Source of the DNA: Clostridia bacterium
GTDB lineage: Bacteria; Bacillota; Clostridia; Oscillospirales; CAG-272
Assembly (NCBI GenBank): GCA_017938205.1
Contig: JAGBCA010000024.1
Coordinates: forward strand, 1 to 50,598
Direction: 5' to 3'
Length of the DNA stretch: 50,598 nt
Shown here: in pieces, positions 41,180-48,700 of the stretch
How the letters are laid out: every line of letters begins with the position of its first letter
How positions within the stretch are numbered: position 1 is the stretch's first letter
The notes under the pieces: model-generated
What the model was told of the DNA's origin: nothing
The model's input: the letters and a program-made list of their open reading frames with translations, nothing else
Database searches by the model: none
Position numbers and translations under genes: made by a program

Positions 41180-43567
41180 ATGCTGAAAAGAATACATACG
41201 AGAGAAAAAGAGCAAAACGCGCCTCGCAGAAAAAATCTCTGGCAGGCGCAAAAGGAAAAATGGAAAAACGAGCCGATCACGCTCGCCTTGGATCTCGGCG
41301 TTTTGCTGATCGGATTTATTTTCGGGCGCGGGCATCTCTTCTTCGGCGCGTATCCCATGGGACTTGCCTTTCTTTCCGTTCTTCCCGTGCATGTGGTGGC
41401 GGCGGCGCTCGGCGTATTTCTTGGCGGGCTCTCTCTCGGAAAGACGGGGGTGATCTTCGCCCTTGTCAGCGCCGTGACCTTCATGCTCCGCCTGGTGCTT
41501 TCGGGCAGCGAGGACGGCGGCCGCCGCCTTTTTAAGGAATCCCTGCTTTTGCGTGCCTGCGCGGCGGTGATCGGCGGCTTTCTTGCAGGCGTGTATCAGA
41601 TGCTTCTCACAGGGCTTACGCTGACGAGCGCGGCCTTTGCGCTGACGATGATCATAGTCCCCGGGCTGCTTTGCTTGCTTTTTTCGGGGCTATTCTACGC
41701 CTCGATCTCACTGCACGCCCTGCTCTTCGGCAGCCGTACGCTGCTACGCGTTGTGGGCGGCGAGGAGGGCAGCCGCACGGTTTTTTTTCAGATCTCTTTT
41801 TTAGGCTTTTCCTTTTTCCTGGTGCTTGCCATGAGGGGCTACACCCTCTTCGGCATCAGCTTGGCCGCACTCCCCGCCGCCGTTCTGACACTTCTGACGG
41901 CAAAACGCTTCGGCCCTCTGCGCGGCATGGCCGTTGGTTTTTTCTCCGCGCTCGCGCTTTCGGGAACGGAGGCGGTTGCGCTTGCGCTTGCGGGGCTTGT
42001 GGGCGGACTTCTCTTCCCCTTCGGAATGACCTACGCGCTCGGTGCAGGCGCGGCCTCCGTTGGCGTTTGGGGCGGCTATGCAGGAGGGCTTTCGGGCTTT
42101 CTGACGGCCTTTCCCGAATTTCTGATCGGTGCGTTGCTTTCCTATCCGTTGCTTCGGCGCATCGGCGCATCCGCACCGCCCGACAAGGTAGAGAAAAACG
42201 AGCGGCTGGCCGCCGAAATGGTTGGCAGCATGGCCCTCTCCAAGCGCACGAGGGATGAAAGCGGCCTCGATACCCTGCAGACCGCCGTTGCCGCACTCTC
42301 ACCGCTGATCGCAGGGCTCGGAAGAGAAAGCGGCCGTCCTACGGCCGAGGAATACGAAAACCTCTGCGTGGACTGTGCAGACACCTATTGCAAAACCTGC
42401 GCAGGCTATGCGCTCTGCCTCTCGCAAAGCCACCGCCCCTTTGCCGAAAGTGCCCCCTATCTTGCGGACAAGCTCTATCGCGGTGACCCAATCGGAGAAG
42501 CCGATCTCGGAGATCGGATGGGCTTTTGCCGCCAGAAGGACCGCATCCTTGACGCCATTCGCCACAGCGCCGCACGCCTCACGGAGGAAAAATACCGCGC
42601 CGAAAAAACGGATTCCATGGCCGAGATCTGCGCACTTCTCTCCCGTATGCTCTCCGAGGCGCGGTCGCAGGAGCGCAGAGAAAATGAGATGAACGAGCCG
42701 CTCTCTCTTGCCTTGGAACAGGTCTTTGCCGATCACGGCTTTCCGGGCGGCGTGATCCGCGCCTTCGGAACGGACGGCTCGTACATTCTTGCGGCAGGCG
42801 AGGACAGAGACGGAACGAAGATCACCGCCCCCGCCCTGCGAGAGGCGCTGGAGCGCGCCGTTGGCACGCGGCTGGCATCACCCGAATACTTCCGCAAGGA
42901 GGATATGGTGCTGATGGAATGCCACCCCGACCGCCGCTACGAGATCGAAAGCGCAGCGGCCTCCCTCGTCAGCGAGGGAACGGAGATCTCGGGTGACGTA
43001 ACGAAATGCTTTCTCTCGGCCAACCGCTTTTTCGCCATCCTCTCGGACGGCATGGGTACGGGGCGCATGGCAAGAACCACCGCCGCCTTCACGGCCGATT
43101 TTCTCGAAAAGGTGAGCGGCACGGGCTGCTCACACGCCACCACGCTTGCCCTCCTCAATCACGTTTTGCGCGGGCGCGAGGAGGAATGCAGTGCTACGGT
43201 GGATATGTTTGAATTTAACCTCGCGCGCGGCGAGGCGCAGTTTATCAAAAGCGGTGCCGCCCCGTCCTTTATCAAGCGTGGCACCTCACTTTTCCGCATC
43301 CGCTCGGAAACCGCGCCGATCGGCCTGCTCTCCTCCGTGGACAGCGAGCGCATCAAGGTGGAGGTCAAATGCGACGATATCGTGATCCTGATGTCGGACG
43401 GCGTTTGCGGCTCGCCGGAGGATGCACCGTGGCTGATGGAGCTTCTCGGCAAAACGCCGCCTCGCCGCCTGAAGGAATACGCCGATGCGATCCTTTCCGC
43501 CGCCGCCAAGCACCACGGCCGCAAGGATGATATGACCGTGCTCGTCCTGCGCGTTTTGCCTGCGTAA
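41180..43567 (+). CDS. spoIIE: Stage II sporulation protein E
   Basis: 795 residues from the ATG at 41180; AAGGA lies 11 bases upstream, and the longer ORF start is inside the preceding terminator. About ten membrane segments (residues 25-330) are followed by a regulatory region with clustered Cys (CVDCADTYCKTC near 390) and the PP2C phosphatase (about 590-795): AILSDGMGTGRMARTTAAFT and DIVILMSDGV carry the metal-binding Asp residues. SpoIIE dephosphorylates the anti-sigma antagonist SpoIIAA and triggers SigF in the forespore. It indicates the organism can sporulate or descends from sporulators. Confidence 0.95.
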   Translation: MLKRIHTREKEQNAPRRKNLWQAQKEKWKNEPITLALDLGVLLIGFIFGRGHLFFGAYPMGLAFLSVLPVHVVAAALGVFLGGLSLGKTGVIFALVSAVTFMLRLVLSGSEDGGRRLFKESLLLRACAAVIGGFLAGVYQMLLTGLTLTSAAFALTMIIVPGLLCLLFSGLFYASISLHALLFGSRTLLRVVGGEEGSRTVFFQISFLGFSFFLVLAMRGYTLFGISLAALPAAVLTLLTAKRFGPLRGMAVGFFSALALSGTEAVALALAGLVGGLLFPFGMTYALGAGAASVGVWGGYAGGLSGFLTAFPEFLIGALLSYPLLRRIGASAPPDKVEKNERLAAEMVGSMALSKRTRDESGLDTLQTAVAALSPLIAGLGRESGRPTAEEYENLCVDCADTYCKTCAGYALCLSQSHRPFAESAPYLADKLYRGDPIGEADLGDRMGFCRQKDRILDAIRHSAARLTEEKYRAEKTDSMAEICALLSRMLSEARSQERRENEMNEPLSLALEQVFADHGFPGGVIRAFGTDGSYILAAGEDRDGTKITAPALREALERAVGTRLASPEYFRKEDMVLMECHPDRRYEIESAAASLVSEGTEISGDVTKCFLSANRFFAILSDGMGTGRMARTTAAFTADFLEKVSGTGCSHATTLALLNHVLRGREEECSATVDMFEFNLARGEAQFIKSGAAPSFIKRGTSLFRIRSETAPIGLLSSVDSERIKVEVKCDDIVILMSDGVCGSPEDAPWLMELLGKTPPRRLKEYADAILSAAAKHHGRKDDMTVLVLRVLPA

Positions 43568-43611
43568 AGCACGGCGAGAAGGATCGGCATCATCGCGAAG
43601 CATTGCAGCCT

Positions 43612-43744
43612 TTCGCCCTCTCAGTCTCGCTTCGCTCGACAGCTCTCTCACCTGCGGCGCAAGATGCTTTGCATCTTTTGGTCGCGCCGCTTCGCTACCC
43701 GAAGGGAGAGCCTAAAAACCGCAGGGGAGCGCCTTGGTGCTCCC
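43612..43744. repeat. Composite palindromic repeat downstream of spoIIE
   Basis: Non-coding chain of hairpins: GCGGCGC/GCGCCGC (43654-43660 with 43684-43690) with an inner stem AAGATGC/GCATCTT (43661-43677), an outer pair near 43641 with 43704-43712, and GGGAGC/GCTCCC (43725-43744) that could terminate spoIIE. It resembles repeats scattered through Clostridia genomes. Bases 43745-43856 hold one copy of the 26-bp direct repeat listed next. Confidence 0.6.
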
Positions 43745-43782
43745 GAAAACGGTAGATATAAAAAATGCAAGACGGGAGGAGC

Positions 43783-43808
43783 AAGCCCCTCCTCTAAACA
43801 AGCCTCCA
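43783..43808. repeat. 26-bp direct repeat, left copy
   Basis: AAGC..TCCTCTAAA.AAGCCTCC: matches 45170-45195 at 23 of 26 positions. The two copies flank the DUF4143-type ATPase gene and its promoter. Confidence 0.6.
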
Positions 43809-43856
43809 CCTTTGGGTAGCGAGGCGGCCGCGCGCCGGTGAATTGCGCTCCATTCC

Positions 43857-43912
43857 TTCACCGCTACTGAAAAATTTTCACACAAATCGCAAAATCTTTC
43901 AGTAGTAGTGAA
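43857..43912. promoter_or_regulatory. Inverted repeat upstream of the ATPase promoter
   Basis: TTCACCGCTACTGAAA (43857-43872) and TTTCAGTAGTAGTGAA (43897-43912) pair with 2 mismatches in 16. It ends 8 bases before the -35 box. It could be a regulator site or the end of a mobile element. Confidence 0.6.
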
Positions 43913-43920
43913 TAAAATTC

Positions 43921-43949
43921 TTGACAAAGGCAATTTTTTTCAGTATAAT
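43921..43949 (+). promoter_or_regulatory. Promoter of the second DUF4143-type ATPase gene
   Basis: TTGACA (43921-43926), 17 bases, TATAAT (43944-43949), consensus; the leader is about 15 bases. Confidence 0.85.
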
Positions 43950-43969
43950 GTTGTTGAGGTGATAAAAAA

Positions 43970-45151
43970 ATGATTCAAAGAGAACATTATATTGAGCAGG
44001 TACGCCCCTTTTACGAATCCGATCTGATCAAAATTATCACGGGCATCCGCAGATGCGGAAAATCGGTGATCATGGAGCAGATCATCCGCGAAATCAGCAA
44101 AAAAACGGACAACATTATCTATTTGAATTTTGAGGATAAAAGGACGTCTGCAAACATAACGAGCGCAGACCGCTTGATCTCTTACGTGGAGGAAAATAAA
44201 AAAAACGGAAAATGCTATCTTTTTTTTGACGAGATCCAAACCCTGGACGGCTGGCAGGATGCGTGCAAAACCCTGCGACTTTACGATTATTCCCTTTTTA
44301 TCACGGGATCAAACTCTAAACTTTTATCCGGCGAGTTCACAAAGGAGCTTGCAGGCAGATACGTAGCCTTTCGCATCCGTCCCTTCGTTTATAAGGAAAT
44401 CGTTGCATACGGCCAAGAGCTTTCGAGAGAAATATCCGTCACGGATTATCTTGTCTGGGGCGGCTTTCCGAAAAGATTTGAATTTGATTCTCCCGAGGCG
44501 GAGCGCAGATATCTGAACGATTTAGACGATACGATCGTTATTAACGATCTGATCCGAAGATACAAAATACGCAAGGAAAGCCTGTTTAAAAACTTGGTGA
44601 ATTTTATACTACGCAGCAACGGTCGCATTTTTTCTGCAAATTCCATTCATGATTATATCACGCGGGAGCACGATAGCTGCTCCATCAACACGATCATGAA
44701 ATATCTCGGATATTTGGAGGAAGCGTATATTATTGAATCGATCAAGCAATATTCCACAAAAACCAAAAGGGAGCTTTCGTATTCCGCTAAAATATACAAT
44801 GCAGACGTTTGCTTCAATTCCATTCGATGCATGAACAATCGCTTTGATCTTTCGCATAATCTTGAAAATATCGTGTATAACGAGCTTGTCTATAGAGGCT
44901 ATGAGCTCTACGTGTATAATAACAACGGTAAAGAGATCGACTTTTTAGCCACCAAGGGAACAAAGAAATATTACGTGCAGGTTGCCTATAGTGTAGCCGA
45001 GGATAAAGCATACCAAAGAGAATTTTCCGCATTCAAAAGCATTGACAATCTTTCACAAAAAATTATAATCACGAATGACGATATCGATTATTCCACAAGC
45101 ACCGTCAAGCACGTGAAGCTCAAGGATTTTCTTATGATGGAAGAGCTTTGA
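43970..45151 (+). CDS. AAA ATPase, DUF4143 type
   Basis: 393 residues. Walker A ITGIRRCGKS is at about 23-32 and Walker B YLFFDEIQT near 83. ITGSNSKLLSGEFTKELAGRY is the sensor region of this family. The C-terminal part has ELVYRGYELYVYNNNGKEIDFLATKGTK (in two halves), the nuclease-like fold with Asp and Lys. GAGGTG precedes the ATG. Together with the gene at 25397 it is one of two diverged members in the window. AT-rich, with a consensus promoter and flanking direct repeats, it looks acquired. Its role is not established. Confidence 0.9.
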   Translation: MIQREHYIEQVRPFYESDLIKIITGIRRCGKSVIMEQIIREISKKTDNIIYLNFEDKRTSANITSADRLISYVEENKKNGKCYLFFDEIQTLDGWQDACKTLRLYDYSLFITGSNSKLLSGEFTKELAGRYVAFRIRPFVYKEIVAYGQELSREISVTDYLVWGGFPKRFEFDSPEAERRYLNDLDDTIVINDLIRRYKIRKESLFKNLVNFILRSNGRIFSANSIHDYITREHDSCSINTIMKYLGYLEEAYIIESIKQYSTKTKRELSYSAKIYNADVCFNSIRCMNNRFDLSHNLENIVYNELVYRGYELYVYNNNGKEIDFLATKGTKKYYVQVAYSVAEDKAYQREFSAFKSIDNLSQKIIITNDDIDYSTSTVKHVKLKDFLMMEEL

Positions 45152-45169
45152 TGCCAAACGGCGGCAGTA

Positions 45170-45195
45170 AGCTCATCCTCTAAATAAGCCTCCCT
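45170..45195. repeat. 26-bp direct repeat, right copy
   Basis: Right partner of 43783-43808, 19 bases past the ATPase stop codon. Confidence 0.6.
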
Positions 45196-45213
45196 CCCGG
45201 AGGAAGCCTTTTA
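45188..45213 (+). terminator. Weak terminator of the ATPase gene
   Basis: CCTCC/GGAGG with a GC extension over a 2-base bulge, then CTTTTAT. It overlaps the right 26-bp repeat. Bases 45214-45297 hold nothing recognised. Confidence 0.4.
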
Positions 45214-45297
45214 TATAAACTTTGACACAAGACATTCTTCGCTGATTTTTTAATTGTTTTTTGCTCATCGGCATAGCCTTCATAGAACCCCGCCACT

Positions 45298-45328
45298 ATG
45301 CGTGTTATCCTTAACGGAGAACACGCAT
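45298..45328. repeat. 9-bp hairpin at the edge of the repeat ladder
   Basis: ATGCGTGTT (45298-45306) pairs perfectly with AACACGCAT (45320-45328), right before the ladder of GTGAAGTT units. Confidence 0.6.
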
Positions 45329-45500
45329 AACTAAGTTTGCCCTCTGGGCAAGTGAAGTTTACTTCGTAAGTGAAGTTATCCTACGGATAGTGAAGTTTTG
45401 CCTTTGGCAAAATGGGCAAACTTAACTTCACTGCGAGCCCCCGCGAGCAACTTCACTGTGTATCACACAACTTCACTTTTGCGACAGCAAAAACTTCACT
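45329..45500. repeat. Symmetric GTGAAGTT / AACTTCAC repeat ladder
   Basis: AGTGAAGTT occurs at 45351, 45369 and 45389, plus a degraded copy at 45329. Its reverse complement AACTTCACT occurs at 45424, 45449, 45469 and 45492. The units are separated by small hairpins: TTGCCC/GGGCAA, TTAC/GTAA, ATCC/GGAT, TTGCC/GGCAA at the centre, then GTGT/ACAC and TTTGC/GCAAA. Folded, four forward units face four reverse units, with hairpins jutting out on both sides. Not a CRISPR. Function unknown. Confidence 0.85.
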
Positions 45501-45521
45501 GACAGAAATAAGATCCGCAAG

Positions 45522-45556
45522 AAAAATGCACACGGCATAGAGCCGTGTGCATTTTT
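45522..45556 (-). terminator. Terminator of the large surface-protein operon
   Basis: A perfect 15-bp stem (45522-45536 with 45542-45556) with a 5-base loop and A/T ends. On the minus strand it follows the 58-residue gene by 24 bases. Confidence 0.88.
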
Positions 45557-45580
45557 GCGTTTTATGACCGTTTTTAGGAA

Positions 45581-45757
45581 TTACGAACGAACGGAGAAGG
45601 TCATATCCTCCTCGCCATCGGTTTCCCATGCATAGCCGCCCGTGCCAAGGTCGATCGTGGGCGTGTTCCATACGTTTACGGTTCCGGAGGAGGTGATCAC
45701 GTCCTCCTTGCCGAAGGTGAGAAGCTCTGCCTCGGGGGCAAGATAATTCTTTTTCAT
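45581..45757 (-). CDS. Small conserved-type protein, 58 residues
   Basis: A short gene not covered by long ORFs: GGAGG lies 11 bases before the ATG at 45757 and a terminator follows the stop. The product starts MKKNYLAPEAELLTFGKEDV and continues ITSSG; the pattern MKK-x-Y-x-x-P-E/K, then EDVITSS, is seen in many small Clostridia proteins of unknown role. No signal peptide or membrane segment, so its place is unclear. It lies 18 bases after the stop of the 1588-residue protein, so the two are in one operon. Confidence 0.75.
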   Translation of the reverse strand: MKKNYLAPEAELLTFGKEDVITSSGTVNVWNTPTIDLGTGGYAWETDGEEDMTFSVRS

Positions 45758-45775
45758 CGTGGTGTTCCTCCTTTT

Positions 45776-48700
45776 TTAGTTTGCCTGTGCAAGCACTACG
45801 TTTCTTACGTAGTCGTCTGCATAGTAAGCGTAGTTGTAAAGTGCGATCACGACAGCACTTTCTGTTTCATCCATGCTGAAAGCATAGTTTTCAAGGCTGT
45901 AGGTGTAGGTCTCGCCATCCACCTCGATCGTCATTTCGCCAAAGAAATCGTTGACGTAGAGATCCTCGAAGATAACGATGCCGTTCTCGCCAACGGTTGC
46001 ACGCTCGATGCGTCCGGTTGCAAGCGTGAGAACCACTTCCTTGCCTACGGCAACGAAGGTCTCGCCATCCTTTGCGCTCTGAACCGCAATTGCGATCGTG
46101 TCGTTCAGCTGGAAGGCAATGCCGGAAAGAAGCGTGCCTGCGTTCTCGGAGGGAGTCAGTGCGGGAGAGTTGTTATCGTAGCCATCGGGCATCTCTGCAT
46201 CCTTGCAGAAGTCAGCGTTTCCGTTCATGGCTCTTACGTACTCGATCATAGCGTAGGTAAGCTTCTTTGCGGGAACGACCGCTGCATCCTCGGAGGCAAG
46301 AACTGCCATTGCGTAGTTGCCGATACCGGTGGTGAGGTTGTGAACGTGGCCGTTTACGCTTACGGTTACGGGGATGGATTCATCCGCCTTGTCGGGAGCG
46401 ATCGCAACGGTAAGAACGTAGTAGCCCTCAACAGCCTCCATATCGGAGAGAACGAAGGTCTCGCCGTTTACGGTCACGGTTGCGCCGTAGCAGGCCTCGG
46501 CAAGAAGCAGGTTCATGCTGATCTTGCTCTGCAGAGTGAGGTTCATTCTCACAACGCCCGCCTCGATGGAAACGAGTGTTGCAGTCGCGGTGTTGGTTCC
46601 ACCGGTTACATCAAGGTTTGCGAAGGAGTAAGTGAATACGTTGTCGATCACTGCATCCTCGTGCATTGCAACCGAGCCTACAACCCAGGTCTCGGTGATG
46701 CCGAAGCCCCATTCAACGGTAGCGGTTTCAATGGAGGTGTAGCAGCACACCTTGTATTCCTTATCGCCGTAGGTCGCGTTATAGAATGCGGCGGTCTTGC
46801 CATCGGGAGCCAAAGGCATGGCGGCCAGGAGGTCTGCCATCGTGGAGGCAACGAGAGAGCCTGCGAAGGTCACGGTGGTCTGGTCGTAGGTCTTGGTCAG
46901 ATCCACGTTGATCAGCTCGCAGTCCGTGATGTTCAGCGCGATACTTATCGTTCTCTTCTGATCGTATCCAATGGAGAAGGTGTTGTGCGTGGTAAAGCCG
47001 AAGAGGGTGGGCTTGCCTGCGGTCGCATATACGTCCACGTTCTCGATCGTGTAGACGCTATCACGGCCGTAGTTGGGAGCCGCAAATGCAGCGGCAACGC
47101 TCGGATTCGTCAGCTCAAGAATGAAATCCTTGAGAGTTACGGTGCCGGCAGCGGTGAATGCGGTGTGCGCACCGCTGTAGGTGTACTTACCGCCGATCAC
47201 GCTTACGATCGTGCTCGTGTTGGGCTCGGTCAGACCAACCACAGCACCCTTGGTAACGACCTCAAGGTAGTCACCCTCGATCACGATATGATTGCGGTCT
47301 GCTTCACCAACGGCGAAGAGCACGTAGTTCGTGGGGTTATAGATCTTCGCGCCTGCCGCGGAGGACGTGAGCGTGAAGGTCTTGCCTGCGGTTCCCTCCA
47401 GGCCGAAAACAGCTCTGGTGTATTCGCCGTAGCCATTGGCGTTGGAAACGTCAACAGGGCTCGTGAAATCCTCTGCGATCGAGAGCGTCTTGCCGTTCAG
47501 GTCAAGGGTAATATCGCCGTTTGCAAGACTCAGATAGTTGTAGTGACCTTCTCCATCAAGGACATACGCACCGAAGCCGATACCGCGAGAGAGCGTCATA
47601 TCCGCATACAGAGTGATCACGTAGGAGGAGATGGGAGCGTTGAAGATCTCGTAGAACTTATCGCCGATGCCAATTTCATCGCCGCACTCGGAAACGAGAG
47701 CGTAGTATTCTACGCCCGTCTTGGTGTCAACGTAGAGGAAGGCAAGAGGCTCGCTGTCGTTGAATACGATCGCAACGGTTTCTTCGCCTGCGGCGGTAAC
47801 GATGCCGTTTTCGTCAATGCTTTCAAGAGCAACCAGATCAAATGCGGGGTTGGTCTTGAGAACGCCGCCCTCGCGCTTGGTCATGTTTGCTACCTCGCGT
47901 GCGGGCTTGGAGCCGATCGCCCAGTACTCGGTGCCGGTCTCGCCCCAGGAGAGCTTCAAAGCCTGATCTGCCGTGGTAACTACGCCGTCAAGCGTGTAGG
48001 TCTTTTCGAGAACGGTGATCTCCTTGGAGGTCGTGCCGTGTGCAAGGAACTGCTCGGCATCGCTGATATCAACGTCTGCTGCGGAGTAAATACCGGTCGT
48101 GCCATAAGCCGCATTGGTATAAGCAACGTACGCAGAGCCAAGGTAGGGCTGAACGTTTACGAAGTTACAGTCCACAAAGCTAAATACCTTTGCATTCAAT
48201 GCAAGATCGGTGTAGGCCGTGAGAGCCACGCCGCCGTTTGCATTGGAAGAAATGAAGGTGCAGTTCGTGAAGGTTCTGGGCGAGTTGCAACGCAGATAGA
48301 GAGGTGCGGTAATGGGGTTCGAAAGCACGAATGTTACGTTCTTTACGTTCTGAACGTGAGAAGTACTTTCGGTCTCGCGTCCTAAAATAAGGAAGTGAGA
48401 TGCGGCGCTGCCCTCGCTCTGCACGTAGGTGCCGCCGTTGATCGTCATGCCCGTTCCGTGCATGGAGGTGTTGATTTGCTTACAGTAAACGGTAAGGTTC
48501 TTGCCGTAATCGGTGCGAGTGTTGTCGTACTCGCCGATATAGAACGAACCGTAGTTATGATCGGTGCCGTACCATCCGTCATCGGTATGGACAAAGGCTG
48601 CAACGCTGCTCGTATCGATCACGCCGCCTGCCTTCGAGGAATACATATAAAATGCGGAATGACAAACGTTGAGCGCGGCGCTCGTTTTTGCCGAGGTTAC

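Noticed and set aside
45329-45500. CRISPR array
   Set aside because: Units are only 9 bases, reverse orientation half-way, and spacers are hairpins; no cas gene is near.
45453-45671. 72-codon minus-strand frame downstream of the secreted giant
   Set aside because: It overlaps the 58-residue gene in another frame, and crosses the terminator and the repeat ladder.
46340-48385. 681-codon open frame on the plus strand
   Set aside because: It is antisense to the secreted giant in a codon-biased gene, has no ribosome site and gives no domain.
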